From: Pseudoips prasinana
Lineage: Eukaryota; Arthropoda; Insecta; Lepidoptera; Nolidae
Reading direction: 5' to 3'
Assembly: GCA_951640165.1 (NCBI GenBank)
Contig: OX621247.1
Span: 33,144,001 to 33,208,000, forward strand
Length of the DNA stretch: 64,000 nucleotides
In this document: positions 52,150-63,388 of the stretch, piece by piece
Position numbering within the stretch: the stretch's first letter is position 1
How the letters are laid out: each line of letters begins with the position of its first letter
The notes under the pieces: model-generated
What the model saw: the letters and a program-made list of their open reading frames with translations, nothing else
The model's database searches: none
What the model was told of the DNA's origin: nothing
Translations under genes and position numbers: made by a program

Positions 52150-52290
52150 CTGCTCTCTGTGTACTATGTCAATTATACTGCGATCGCTAATTCCTTTGCC
52201 AAGCGTGATGATAATGGCATATCCCCCCATTCTTTGGGAAGGCTTTTGTCAAGCAGTGGACGTAATTTGGTTGATACGATGATTTTAAGG
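52150..52290 (+). repeat. Family Q fragment
   Basis: GCATATCCCCCCATTCTTTGG and AGGCTTTTGTCAAGCAGTGG resemble the 17990 copy. Confidence 0.4.
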
Positions 52291-52527
52291 GTAGTATTAG
52301 ACACAGCAAGATGGTTATCTCAAAATATTATAATCTTACTAATTTTTAACACAGCCGCTGTCACTACATAGCTTAAAATAATGCTGCTTAATTTGAGCTG
52401 ATGATATAAGTAAGTTGGATGGTTAAATAATTATAATAGTTATACGCGTTAAGATCCCGATTGACGTATTAACAAAGACATAAGTGGGATAAAAGTTCGA
52501 CATGGTCAGTCCTTAAGCCCAGCCCAT

Positions 52528-52655
52528 ACTTACTCTTTGTACAGACAATCTGTCAAATATTCCCAATTGAAATTGAACCTTATGCTTATGTGATAAAGTT
52601 GAAAATCTATAAAAGAAAATTGACAGATTGGGGTAGCTGGATGTGCTGGCGTCTG
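52528..52655. mobile_element. MITE (family G)
   Basis: ACAATCTGTCAAATATTCCC on the left; AATTGACAGATTGGGGTAGC then GGATGTGCTGGCGTCTG on the right. Confidence 0.6.
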
Positions 52656-53210
52656 CACCAGAATGTAGGGAGTAACCAAAGTAAAATCCATTAATTACCA
52701 ACCCGCCAACCGTCTTGTTGACCGTTTGGACAGTGACCTATTATTAACTTGGTTCAAACTTTGTAGATAAGTTAAGAATGTTTGAAGACATCTCGTCTGT
52801 AACTCTAGCAATATACATAACAAATACATTACTAAATCCACTAGAATATGTTAAGATAAAGTTGCTACACTTGTCCTAACTTAGTATATTGGTTAAGTTC
52901 GTAATTTACATAGAAATGTAGTGTATATACTTCAACATGATATAATTTTTTCTACATAACTATGTCGTGTTACTTGCTTTGTAAATCCTTGATCACGTAA
53001 ATAATTATGATACGAGTTTTGTATTGTATGATTCTTGATATTCATAATAAGTCATACGGTGACAGATCGGTACTATATAAAAGATGACCCATAATCTACG
53101 ATTTTTCCATTCACAAACTTAATTATTTAATGCGTTCAATTGTAATCAGTATGTTTCGGTTAATATTTTTTTTTAAATTCAAATACAAATCTTTCGACAG
53201 TTTACGATCT

Positions 53211-53392
53211 GTGCCTCTAGCACGAGTTCCTGCAGTTTACTTACTCGATCACACGTACAGTTTCGTCCCATACATTGTGCACCAGAATTTTAGTTCTTAA
53301 TAGTTTCCGCGAGAGGCGCTGGTGTTCAATGTATGGGAGAAACTGTACGTGTGATCGAGTAAGTAAACTGCAGGAACTCGTGCTAGAGGCAC
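53211..53392. mobile_element. Palindromic MITE, ~75-bp arms
   Basis: Arms run from GTGCCTCTAGCACGAGTTCC through CGATCACACGTACAGTTT to CCCATACATTG, with the complement at 53322-53392. Very few mismatches. The loop is about 35-40 bp. Non-coding. Confidence 0.7.
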
Positions 53393-53429
53393 TGGCGTGA
53401 TAGATTGTAGTCTAACGGTATTTCTCCGC

Positions 53430-53655
53430 GTCGCGCCCGCCCTTCTGGGACATAGCGCAAAAGGGGGGCACCGGAGCAGCATGCCCCCGTCCCCGGGGAT
53501 CCCCACATCAGGCGCCAAGAGAAGTTAGCGGCAGGTTAGGTTTAGTCGTTGCGAGTCCGACATAACCACCCGTCGCGACGTCGCATACGCATGCCACCCG
53601 CAAAAAGTATCTGACTTTATGCGGGTGGCATGCGTAGGCCGCCCTGCCTTATAAA
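53430..53655. repeat. GC-rich interspersed repeat (family T)
   Basis: Diverged copy of 27200-27365 (GCAGCATGCCCCC; CAGGCGCCAAGAGAAGTTAG). Ends with an inverted pair around GCATGCCACCCGCA / TGCGGGTGGCATGC (53589-53632). Confidence 0.45.
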
Positions 53656-53889
53656 AAAGTCTAACGGTATTTACAATTTTACGGTGACTTTATATAAATA
53701 CATGGTGACATACTTAGATTTGCAATATTCGATATAGCTCTAAAATTAAAAAATAACTGACATAGATGGAACAAACAGAATTTCAGATTTTTATTTTTAA
53801 ATGTAGCGATTTGTTATACGAGAGGATTAAGTTATTAGTTTTAGATTGTTGTAAGAGGGCATAGTAGTGTAAAAGAGGATGCCGCCATA

Positions 53890-54310
53890 ATGATTGAAAA
53901 AGGTATGCTCAAATCGTTTGGGCATTTAGAAAGACTTAATGAAAGAAGATTAACAAAAGAAGTATACCGGTGTGGTGTAATATCTGTAATAAGTAACTAG
54001 AAATAATAACTGTATTACTACAAACATGTTCTGACTTTTTACAAGCGCTTTTTTAAAGTCTACGTGAATAAAAACCTTTTTATTTTATTTTTTATAATGG
54101 TATAACCGACAGGGGTAGACCTCGTCGTACATTCTCTAAATAAATTGGTGATGCTCTCAAGAAATGCTAGATCAGAAATACCCTAAACCGGCGAGCATGT
54201 ATGAAGAATATAATCGGAGTAAACGAGGCAAAAGTGGTGTGCAAGGATCGTGACAAATGTAAATGCGTTGTCTCTGCCTATCCCTCTGGAAACAGGCGGG
54301 AATCCTTGTA
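53890..54310 (+). pseudogene. LINE C-terminal fragment split by an R1 repeat
   Basis: MIEKGMLKSFGHLERLNERR then LTKEVYR is broken at about 53969 and resumes after 54104 as [12 protein letters not shown] ... [11 protein letters not shown] ... [13 protein letters not shown]. This copy extends further 5' than the others and shows the GHLERL motif that precedes KEVY in the family. The insert (53969-54104) is a truncated R1. Confidence 0.6.
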
Positions 54311-54679
54311 TGTATACTTTTATATATTTTTAATGAAAGTGGCTAGTTGCGGAATATATTAGTGCTCACAAAAATTTTGACCCTGGCCCTGTTTATACAT
54401 GAAATTATCCGTGAAGCCCAAAATATGTTCGTTGGGTGTTTTAACGATAATGTTGATGCCTGACCATATTTAGGGCGGGTTTCATGTTGCTTGATGAGTT
54501 TGAGCTTGTTCTTCAACTCTGCGATTTATGTTGCGAGCGTTTAGACCCGGTAAAATGAGGAAACTAGGTACTTCATCCTAATTTGTGTTGGTACCTATTT
54601 AATTTGGGGTTGCTTTGTGAAAGCTCATTCGTTTAATGGTCTTAAGGTGTGACCAGTGTTCACCGTATAGTACAAAGTT

Positions 54680-54990
54680 TTTTTTTTTTTTTTTTATGGT
54701 AGTGGTCGCCAAACGAGCAAGTGGGTCACCTGATGATAAGTGATCACCGCCGCCCATGGACACTCGCAACACCAGAGGAGTCGCGGGTGCGTTGCCGGCC
54801 TTTAAGAGTCAGAAAACAAGTGTTTCTGACCCTCGCCCCCACCCCGACGATCTCTGGCGACCTTACTCACACTCAGAAACACAACATTAAATGTGAATGT
54901 AATTATTAAGGAATGTCTTCTGTAAGGTGGGGGTACTTCCCCAGTCGGACTGCTCTTTGAGCGAATGAACGCTGTGCCCTACCTCTCTTT
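54680..54990 (+). repeat. Family S repeat, longest copy
   Basis: From a T-run through CAAACGAGCAAGTGGGTCAC, CGCCGCCCATGGACACTCG and GTGCGTTGCCGGCC to CTTCCCCAGTCGGACTGC and GAACGCTGTGCCCTACC. Confidence 0.55.
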
Positions 54991-55017
54991 ATGTATATAA
55001 GAGGCGCTTTTTTATCT

Positions 55018-55345
55018 CCTCCTGGCCGAATTTCGGGTACGGCGGCCAGTCTCAATGGAAACTAGCCACCTTTAAGCACATAATATAATGCACCTGTGTG
55101 TGCGCAAACACAGGGGCACTTTCTATTCCATCACTCTTATTATCCGATGTGTAGACTAGCGACACGACCGGAAAAGGTCACACACAAGGTAGGGCTTTAC
55201 GTACTCTCCGAGACACGAGGGTATAATACCGCAAACTCCCAGGCATGGGGGTCATACTGATATTTTTTTCTTTACAGAAAAATCCTCGACCCGGGTTTTG
55301 AACCCAGGACCGCTGCGTATAAACGCTACTGCTAGATCAACGATT
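55018..55345 (-). mobile_element. SINE (family E), near full length
   Basis: Complement of the reference copy, including the decayed tRNA-like head near 55290-55345 (GGTTTTGAACCCAGGACC). Confidence 0.65.
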
Positions 55346-55370
55346 TAGTCATATATAGATGTACCTACTA

Positions 55371-55645
55371 TCTATATATATAAAAATCAATGCCACTTCT
55401 CGTTGTAATGTTATAACTTATAACTCAACAACGCCTTTACCGATTTGGCTAATTTTGGTCTTGAATTATTCGTGGAAGTCCAGGGAAGGTTTGTACGTAG
55501 AGAAAATTATATAAAAGTCTTGACAAAGTGTAAAATCAACATCTTTTAGCAATTTAAAATATTTTTTAGTTTGAATAAATGAACTTAATAATCATTTTTT
55601 TATTACTATGCCTTATACGTAGCGAAGCACGTACCGGGCCGCTAG
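55371..55645 (+). mobile_element. Helitron (family D), solitary copy
   Basis: TCTATATATATAAAAATC to ACCGGGCCGCTAG. Similar to the trimer units but with a different segment before the 3' end (AATTTAAAATATTTTTTAGT). Confidence 0.75.
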
Positions 55646-55954
55646 TAGTCTATATAATTTAGGGTACAGCTGGAGCATATACATATATAGTTTATCTCCA
55701 TTCCAAATAACACTAAATCCGTATACCGTAGCTATATACAATAGTTGTTTGAAAAACAACTATTGTAATAGCTACATACAGAAATATGTAGGAATTAAAA
55801 TTAAAATATTTCGTTCCCCAATTTTAGAGGAAAGGATCTGAAATAATTATAGTTATATTTAGTGGGATTATATTTATGTTATTATTACTCAAACAAACAA
55901 AATTATGCGATCCAGTTTAAAGAGTGATTAAATAACTTATTTCTCACAATAATA

Positions 55955-56340
55955 ATATCCTGGGACATTATTCAAACACGGCCATCTGATCCCAAAGTAA
56001 GCAAAGCTTGTAATGTAAACTAGATAACTAATATATTTACATATACTACTTTTCTTTTGTATATACGTACTTAAGTATAAAAATAATTACACCCAGACTC
56101 AGGACAAAGAGACATGTTCATGCGCACAAATATCAAAAAATAGTGGACATTTTTCATTGTTCATTGGCGGAATTCGTGAGGGTGACTTTGGATTTACTTA
56201 GTAATAATTAGTAATATTGTTCGCATTATCGCATTGGGTACAAACCCTGTCATGATATTGTTTAGTAGATTAAATAAATAAATCTATCCTGGGTGGGAAT
56301 CGAACGCACGATCTGCGGCGTGAAAGGCAAAACTATTGCT
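55955..56340 (-). mobile_element. tRNA-derived SINE (family B), split by a 150-bp insert
   Basis: Left part ATCCTGGGACATTATTCAAAC ... GCACAAATATC; right part CTATCCTGGGTGGGAATCG (tRNA-like head complement). The insert 56134-56283 ends ATTAAATAAATAAAT, a retrotransposed tail. Confidence 0.6.
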
Positions 56341-56344
56341 TAGT

Positions 56345-56450
56345 TGATTGTGATGAAAGAAATAAAAACCGGTCAAGTTGGAGTCGAGTGCCGAGGGTAC
56401 CACTCGGCTATCGACTCAGACTCTTACTTGACCAGTTTTAATTTCTTTTA
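56345..56450. repeat. Imperfect hairpin
   Basis: AGAAATAAAAACCGGTCAAG ... GCCGAGGGTACC faces CACTCGGC ... CTTGACCAGTTTTAATTTCT. The inner stem is GCCGAG/CTCGGC. Confidence 0.55.
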
Positions 56451-56773
56451 TGAATAAATCCGATGTTATATTGGAATTCTAATTGGGTTCCGTAGACTGA
56501 GTCTAAAAAGCTAATTTATTACTTTAAGTGTTGATAATGGAATTGCTTTTGTATCAGTTCAATGAGTTGAAAAAGAAAATTTAAAACTGTATCAAATCTT
56601 GTTGTTCATGGAAGGTGTATTAAAATTATAAGTATCTACTTACATTCTCTTTCCCTTTGTTTCCTTAATGATTTGCTCGTTAGCCTCTTTCAATGGTTTC
56701 TATCTTCTTAAGGATAAAGGAATTAATTACTTAATAATAATAATAACGACGAGTCTTTACAAAAGGTTTAACA

Positions 56774-57067
56774 ATGGATAGATCAATCGTGACTTATATT
56801 TTGTCTGGGTCCTACAATGTAGCAGGAATTAGGGACTTGTTTACTCTAAGTGATAATCAATATCTCAGAGGACACTCCCTAAAATTAAGCAGAATGCCGC
56901 ACAAAAGAAATCCACTAAAACACTTTCTGCCAAACCATGAGGCCAATGAGTGGAATAAACTTCCTGAAACTGTCATTAAGGCACCTAATTTAAACTGCTT
57001 CAAAAAAAGCCTTGAAAATTTTCCAATTTGCAAACAAAAACACACGCATCAGCTTACTAGCTGCTAG
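56774..57067 (+). pseudogene. LINE C-terminal fragment, open
   Basis: A 97-codon frame reads MPHKRNPLKHFLPN, ANEWNKLPETVIKAPNLNCF and KKSLENF. The R/K-rich stretch then F-P ... WNKLPE-V--A--L--FKK-L is the standard end of jockey/CR1-type LINE proteins. The reverse transcriptase is missing. The open frame suggests a younger insertion. (AAT)n flanks both sides. Confidence 0.65.
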
Positions 57068-57204
57068 TGTGATAATTACTTAATAATAATAATAGAATAT
57101 TGTGTCATGTCGTTTTTTTGCTTTAGTAAAACCTAATTTATAATGGCGTAAACATTACGAATTAAAAAAAAAAATACAGTCGTTATGTATTTTTATTTCT
57201 GTGA

Positions 57205-57355
57205 AAGCTAGTTTCTGATATTCTGGATCACGAAAAGGCTTTCGATAGAGTGCCACGTCGATTGGTATGGCAAGCTTTGAGATGCTAAAATGTCCAAGAA
57301 ATGTTCATTAAGTTAATACAGGATATTTATACAAATGCGAAGACTAAGACAATGT
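57205..57355 (+). pseudogene. RTE-like reverse transcriptase fragment
   Basis: Encodes LDHEKAFDRVPRRLVWQALR, a stop, then VQEMFIKLIQDIYTNAKTK. (D/N)-EKAFDRVPR--(V/L)W--LR is palm motif A of RTE-type reverse transcriptases, where the Asp after AF is catalytic. Only this block remains. Confidence 0.7.
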
Positions 57356-57701
57356 AGTCCACAAAGTAAAATTATGAACACCTAAATATGCACTCGATAC
57401 CACGTCGGTGGATACAATTACATTTCGAAAACCGGCGTTACTGCTTACGTAATAAAGTCGTTGTTAAGGTCTGAGTGTATTAACTGAACTAGCCTCTATG
57501 TAGGTACTAAATGTTTAATAAAAATAGATGTATGGGGTAAATGGGGTGAATACAGTTGTAACTCACGCGCTAGTGGGTAATATGCGCTAGATTTATAACT
57601 TAATAACAGTTCAAACTAAGTGCCTTGCATTAATTTAGAGATGTATGGGTTTAATACTTCTAGTGACTACATATAACATTATGATCCTTAATATTATAAC
57701 A

Positions 57702-58204
57702 CTAGCTGACCCGTTAGATTTTGTACTGCCTCGATCGATGAATAAAATACCTAAACTTTTCTATAAAATAATTATAATGAAAACGCTTATAAGGGAAAAA
57801 GAAATGAGTTGTTTTAGGGTTTTCCCAGCATTTATTCGATTTTTTCTCACCGTCACCGTAGCCTAGTTGGTAGTGCTCCTGCCTATGAAGCTGGTGGTCC
57901 TGGGTTCGAATCCCGGTAAGTGCAAATATTTGTGTGATGAGCACCAATATTTGTTTCTGAGTCATGGATGTTTTCTATGTATATAAATATTTATCTATCT
58001 ATATAATAAGTATGTATATCGTCGCCTGGTACCCATAGTACAAGCTTTGCTTAGTTTGGGGCTAGGATGATCTGTGTGACATTGTCCCTAGATATTTTAA
58101 ACCTTCCCTAGACCTCCACGAACATTTCAAGATAAGATAAATCCGTTCAGCCGTTCTCCAGTTTTAGCGAGACTAACGAACAGCAATTGATTTTTATATA
58201 TATA
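57702..58204 (-). mobile_element. Helitron (family E type) interrupted by a SINE
   Basis: Minus strand begins TCTATATATATAAAAATC then AATTGCTGTTCGTTAGTCTC, and ends AACGGGTCAGCTAG. The two halves are separated by the SINE at 57850-58094. Confidence 0.65.
57850..58094 (+). mobile_element. tRNA-derived SINE (family A) inside the Helitron
   Basis: CCGTCACCGTAGCCTAGTTG, B-box GGGTTCGAATCCC, tail TTGGGGCTAGGATGATCTG ... TGTCCCTAGATATT. Younger than the Helitron. Confidence 0.75.
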
Positions 58205-58249
58205 GATAACTTTTACGTAGTTCAATTACGTAATTATAACTTACGCACT

Positions 58250-58452
58250 GGTAGGTAAATAGATATGGGAAGTGGTTACCCTAGTGTCAGAGTTGTTCAA
58301 GCCGCCAAGTGGGCTTCTAACATAGCTTAACGACTATTGCTTAATAACTACAACTGGGAGCTAAACGCTTACTCCGAGGCACGAAAATTAAACTAATTTC
58401 ACAGTCACCTTTCTATAGTCTGACCGCTTTGATCACTTACGCGTAACAATTG
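58250..58452 (-). mobile_element. 5S rRNA-derived SINE, diverged
   Basis: TGTCAGAGTTGTTCAAGCCG and the complement of ATAG(A)AAGGTGACTGTGAAA at the head; 3' tail at left. Confidence 0.5.
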
Positions 58453-58468
58453 AGATTTATAACTTAAA

Positions 58469-58659
58469 CTAGCTGTGCCCCGCGGTTTTACCCACGTTAA
58501 ACCTTATAAAATATAGCCTATGTGTTAATCCAGGGTTTCAGCTAACACCATACCAAATTTTTTAATTCGCTCCAGCCGTTTAGACCTGTAGAAGTAACAA
58601 ACATACACACTCACACAATCACACACTCATAAACTTTCGGCTTTATACTATTAGTGTGA
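58469..58659 (-). mobile_element. Lep1-like Helitron
   Basis: Minus strand begins TCACACTAATAGTATAAAG and ends CGGGGCACAGCTAG. Confidence 0.75.
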
Positions 58660-58789
58660 TAACTGTTCGAACTAACTAAAATGCTTCTATTTAGCAATGG
58701 ACAATTTAATAGTTCTTGTGATTCGCGATTCCATTTTCTACCTTTATTTTATAATATCGTCTTAAGTACTTGAACGTATACCTAATATA

Positions 58790-59818
58790 AAAAACCAGCC
58801 AAGTGCGAGTCGGACTCGCACCTGAAGGGTTCCGTAGCAGCAAGTATTTCAGTTGATTAAATGAAAGCAATTTGCTGTTTATTTATTTATTTTGATTTTT
58901 TATTTAATAGATTTTGTACACACAGAAATAACAAAAGTAAAATAAATGAAGAAGAAATAAAATAAAATAAAATAAATAAAAAAGGTTTTTATTCACGTAG
59001 ACTTTAAAAAAGCGCTTGTAAATAGTCAGAACATGTTTGTAGTAATATAGTTGTATACATTAGATATTATTTCTAGTAACATAGATATTTAGGTACATCT
59101 TGTATGAAATCATTTATAAAATTTATTTTATTACAGAAATGATATTTAGCTAGCTCGTATCAAGTTATTGTCAAGAGATTATGTTTAATTATCTAGTTTA
59201 AGTCTAATATTTTTACTACATATTGTCAATGGTTCTGTCTATATTAAAGGTATTATACATAAGGTAATATACATGTACTACTGTCTATATAAGAGACAGT
59301 AGTACATGGTACAATGTTTATGACGTATTAAAAAAAACTACTTGTTAGATCTCGTTCAAACCAATTTTCGTTCTTAGTTTCTATGGTAATGTACATCATA
59401 TATTTTTTTAGTTTTATCAATCTCTTATTTTAGAAGTTAGAGGGGGGGGGGGGGGGGGACACTCAATTTACCACTTTGGAAGTGTCTCTCGCGCAAAGTA
59501 TCCAGTTTAAAAGAAAATGATATTAGGAACCTCAATATCATTTTTGAAGACCTATCCATAGACAATCCACATGTATGGGTACGAACAAAAAAAAATTGAG
59601 TTTCAGTTCTATGTATGGCGACACCCCAAAATAATTGTTCTTTTTCTATTTTTGTGTAAAAATCTTAATGCGGTTTACAGAATACATGTACTTACCAAGT
59701 TTCAGCAGTACAGCTCTTATAGTTTTGGAAAAAAGTGGCTGTGACATACGGACGGACAGACAGACATGACGAATCTATAAGGGTTCCGTTTTTTGCCATG
59801 TGGCTACGGAACCCTAAA
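58790..59818 (-). repeat. Interspersed repeat (family P), split by an R1-containing insert
   Basis: Left part AAGTGCGAGTCGGACTCGCA ... AAAGCAATTTGCTG; right part TGACGTATTAAAAAAAACTA ... GGCTACGGAACCCTAAAAAT. The insert 58878-59317 includes an R1 copy (58960-59260) and a hairpin TACATGTACTACTGTCT / complement (59268-59310). The right part has an 18-G run near 59442. Confidence 0.6.
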
Positions 59819-59871
59819 AATTAGCTATATTGATAAACAAGATTAGATATTATTGTGAAAAGTGATATCAG

Positions 59872-60100
59872 GAGCTCTGCCGGCTAAGTCGCCGAACATC
59901 GATTTCTTAAATGGCGTTCAAATAAATAAAGGTTAACAATGACTTAATCAATCTTTAAATCGGCTTCCATGAGCACATGTGACGTCGTAAATGGTCCGGA
60001 ATCTATGGCCGATTTTACGATTGATTAAGTCATTTTCAACCTTTATTTATTTGAACGCCATATAAGAAATCGAAGTTCGAAGACTTAGCCGGTTCAGCCC
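59872..60100. mobile_element. MITE (family F), compact copy
   Basis: GAGCTCTGCCGGCTAAGTCG ... CGACTTAGCC-type ends with long inverted repeats and no insert: the intact form of the family (229 bp). Confidence 0.7.
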
Positions 60101-60111
60101 AAGTATATTAT

Positions 60112-60305
60112 GTTACAGTCAAAACTCAAAACTAGTCAAAATCTGAGTTCAAAGTAATTTTGTCCACGTCCTTAGTTAAAAACACTTTTGACTGCGAAAA
60201 TCAGTCAAAAATGTTTTTAACTAAGGACGTTAGTCAAAAGTACTTTTGCCTAATTTTTGCAGTCAAAAGTGGTTTTGACTGGTTATGAGTTTTGAGTGTA
60301 ACATA
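60112..60305. mobile_element. Palindromic MITE built of AGTCAAAA motifs
   Basis: Ends TATGTTACAGTCAAAACTC and GAGTTTTGAGTGTAACATA are inverted. The inner stem ACGTCCTTAGTTAAAAACA has its complement about 40 bp on. AGTCAAAA or its complement occurs about nine times. Confidence 0.65.
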
Positions 60306-60537
60306 TACACAATAACATTCTATCAGATTGTGTATAATACTCAGTTGTACCAAGGACGCCACTATCCCAACTAACTGCTCCATAGTTTGGCGTATTTCAT
60401 ATGAATTAACATTAAAAAAAAACTTGTGTGTACTTATGTACACGCGTTAGAAGTTATACTTCTTAATATATAACTTGAACATAGTTATCAATTTTCATAC
60501 CACCTAGAACTAACTTCATGCTGTTATTTTTACGAAG

Positions 60538-60870
60538 CGCGCACATGAAGGGTGCCGTAGCAGCGAGTATTTCAGTTGATTAAATGAAAGCAAATTGCGG
60601 TATATGACGTACTAAAAAAACTACTTGCTAGATCTCGTTCAAACCAATTTTCGTTGTTAGTTTCCATGGTAATGTATATCATATATTTTTTTTAGTTTTA
60701 TGATTTTCTTATTTTAGATGTTACAGGGGGGGGGGGCGGGACACACACACTCATTTTACCACTTTGGAAGTGTCTCTCGCTCAAACTATTCAGTTTAGAA
60801 AAAAATGAAATTAGAAACCTCGATCCTCTATAAGGGTTCCGTTTTTTGCCATTTGGCTACGGAATCCTAA
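60538..60870 (-). repeat. Interspersed repeat (family P), truncated
   Basis: CGTAGCAGCGAGTATTTCAG ... TTGGCTACGGAATCCTAAAA, with a G-run (60727-60739). Confidence 0.5.
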
Positions 60871-60887
60871 AAATTGGGACCATTTTA

Positions 60888-61012
60888 CGTGTGGCGCAGC
60901 GGTTAAGACAGTCGCCTCGCCGGATTACGAAGTGGCGACCATCTAACTATTTGTGTGACCCATAAATAGTTGTACTGAGTCTTGATGTGCTTAGTGTCCG
61001 TCAGTTATACAT
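60888..61012 (+). mobile_element. tRNA-derived SINE (family D)
   Basis: GTGTGGCGCAGCGGTTAAGA head, CCATAAATAGTTGTACTGAG body, GTCCGTCAGTTATA end. The B-box is decayed. Confidence 0.55.
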
Positions 61013-61038
61013 ACATACAGCAACCTTCAATGACTAAA

Positions 61039-61109
61039 GCAGAAAAATCCCAATACCACTTTAATACGCTACCAAAAGCGCAACCAAAAAGGTATTGGGA
61101 TTTTTCTGC
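61039..61109. repeat. Hairpin
   Basis: AGCAGAAAAATCCCAATACC and its complement GGTATTGGGATTTTTCTGCT are perfect 20-bp arms about 31 bp apart. Confidence 0.65.
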
Positions 61110-61148
61110 TGAGAAATATTCTCAGTTTTTTTATTTTATTTATTACTA

Positions 61149-61190
61149 CCTGTGTCCCGCGGTTTTACTCGCGTTAAACTTTATAAATTA
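61149..61190 (-). mobile_element. Helitron 3'-end remnant
   Basis: CCTGTGTCCCGCGGTTTTAC ... TTTATAAATT, a terminal piece directly next to the full Helitron that follows, as if the second inserted at the first one's end. Confidence 0.5.
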
Positions 61191-61502
61191 CTAGCTGTGC
61201 CCCGCGGTTTTACCCGCGTTACAAAATTATCACAGCTCCTCCCCCGTTGGTGATAGCGTGATAATATGTAGCCTATATGTTGACCTGACCTCTTAGTAAC
61301 ATTCATGCCAAATTTGAAGTAAATCCATGCAGTACTTTTTGAGTTTAGCCCGGACATACATACAGACAATCAGATAAACAGACAAAAATTCTAAAAACTA
61401 TATTTTTGGCCTCGATATCGATAGTAGATCACGCACCAAGTATCCTTTTAAAAAAATATCCAATGTACAGTTTTGACTTTCCTACGATTTTATTATATGT
61501 AT

Positions 61503-61505
<3 letters not shown>
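61191..61505 (-). mobile_element. Non-autonomous Helitron (family B)
   Basis: Minus strand begins TCTATACATATAATAAAATC and ends CGGGGCACAGCTAG. Confidence 0.8.

Positions 61506-61581
<76 letters not shown>
61506..61581. repeat. (TA)n microsatellite
   Basis: About 38 TA units starting exactly at the Helitron's 5' terminus. It may have grown from the insertion site. Confidence 0.9.
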
Positions 61582-61586
<5 letters not shown>

Positions 61587-61939
61587 TTATTTTACAATTG
61601 TGTAACATATAAGTAATCTCGCCAAACTGTTACGTTTAATGGCGCGTAACGCGCTCTTTTAGTACATAAAATCTTAACCTATATACACACTACATACATA
61701 CATTTAATTTTACATATTTAAGACATACTTAAGGCTAGATACATTTGACAGACCCATCGTCTGTAGGCATGATCAATGCCTCAGGTCTCAGATGACCCCC
61801 CTCCACCATCGAGAAGTAAATCCCTCAACTTTAATTTTAAACTACTTATTTTAGGTGTTTGTCTCAATATCGGTAACTAATTGAAAATATGCGGTATTAA
61901 AAATTTTGAAGTTCTTTTTCCATTATATTTTTTTTTATA

Positions 61940-62530
61940 ACTAGTATCAGGCCGGAGTTTTGAAAAAGGCGGTGTTACACCACGATGCTTCGAAGAGTAC
62001 GTAAAGCCGTCGGTGTTGTGCCTGAGCTCTTTCTAGCCGTGTTAGTTAGCTGTCCCAACGGATAATGAGAGTGAGGGAATACAAAGTGCTCGTAATATAA
62101 TTTTTTTTTGGTATTTAAGCTTTATCCTTCCACTATTATTTTATTTTATTGTATGTTATTTTTTTATATATATAGCTCTTAATGTTATTAATTGTGTATG
62201 TTCTGTAGTTTAATATTTGTCCGTATTCTGCGTTTCATGTTACTTTTTGTCTCGTCTTGATGTTTATTGTTTATGGCTTGTTTTTGTAATTAGTGCAAGT
62301 TTTTAATTAATTTATTGTTATTAACTTCAATAATGTAAAATTTTAATGCTGTGGTCATCTTTAAGTGTTGCAGCACTATTATTTTTAAGTATGTACGTGT
62401 CCTATAACTGCATGAGTGTATGTAACGTTGACGATCCTTAAATAAAAAAATTAAAAAAAGAAAAAAATATGTCCAGCGCATGTGGCAAGCCTCCATTGAA
62501 ACTGGCCGCCATGGCCAAAATTCTTCCAAG
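61940..62530 (+). mobile_element. SINE (family E) split by a polyadenylated LINE end
   Basis: GCTTCGAAGAGTACGTAAAG ... GGATAATGAGAGTGAGGGAA (to about 62097) and TCCATTGAAACTGGCCGCC (62490 on) are one SINE. The insert (62098-62470) ends ACGATCCTTAAATAAAAAAA, a polyadenylation signal and tail. Confidence 0.6.
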
Positions 62531-62559
62531 ACACTAACAAATAAAATCGCAGCAAAACC

Positions 62560-63110
62560 ATAGTATATCTACCGAAGTGGTGTTAACTATACTAACTTTA
62601 ATAAAAATGGATCGATGAGGGTAAATGAGGCGAACATAGCCGTAGCTTACGCGCTAGTTGGCAATATGAGCTGGAATATTAATATTTATAACTGAATAAC
62701 GGTTCAATCTACGTGAATTGTATTAATTCGGAGTCTAATAGGGGTTAATGCTTCTAGTGATGAGTGACTCTATATTCTTATAATTTATTGCATGCGGTCA
62801 TATTCTTGCAAACCAAACACTGACGAGGATTTGTTTTACAGGGGAGAAAAGCAATTGTTTATCTTCAATTTCAAATATTTTAAAATGTTACATTTGTGTG
62901 ATATCGTCAATTTTTTAACCTGCCGTACAGTGCATGAGGTGGCAGCTACTGATAAACACACAAATTAAATTTAAATTAAATTAAAATATTTTACAAATAA
63001 TTATATATTAAGTATTTCAAAAATTACATTGTTTTCAAATGTGTTAATTTAGATCGCTCAATCCACCTTTCTTATGCCCTTTTGTCACTAGTCAATAATC
63101 AGAAGTTTTA
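62560..63110. other. No recognisable gene
   Basis: AT-rich. 62580-62760 resembles 57480-57660 in phrases (GTAAATG-GG-GAA-A; GGTAATATG-GCT), a diverged dispersed repeat of unknown type. Confidence 0.35.
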
Positions 63111-63119
63111 TTAATAGTA

Positions 63120-63372
63120 GCCCTGCTACAACACTATTGGGCTTATATAGTCTTTTCAAACTTATTTGTAGGTAATTATCAGATATCACTGGGAAGCTTG
63201 TTATAGAATCTTATACATTGCTCGATAAAAGAGTTACTTACTTATTTTGTGGAGGCGGGTAGTATGTAACAGAAGGTTATGCTTATATCTAGTATTTATA
63301 TAGTGAGTATCACTTTTACAAAACAAATCTTTATTTCAATGCACATAAAGTATATTTTCATATATTTACTCA
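63120..63372 (-). pseudogene. LINE C-terminal fragment, diverged
   Basis: Minus strand retains FYRAMYKIL-YNKLPSDI, matching the copy at 63740-63996. Several stops. Confidence 0.5.
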
Positions 63373-63388
63373 TACTTTTTATAAATTA

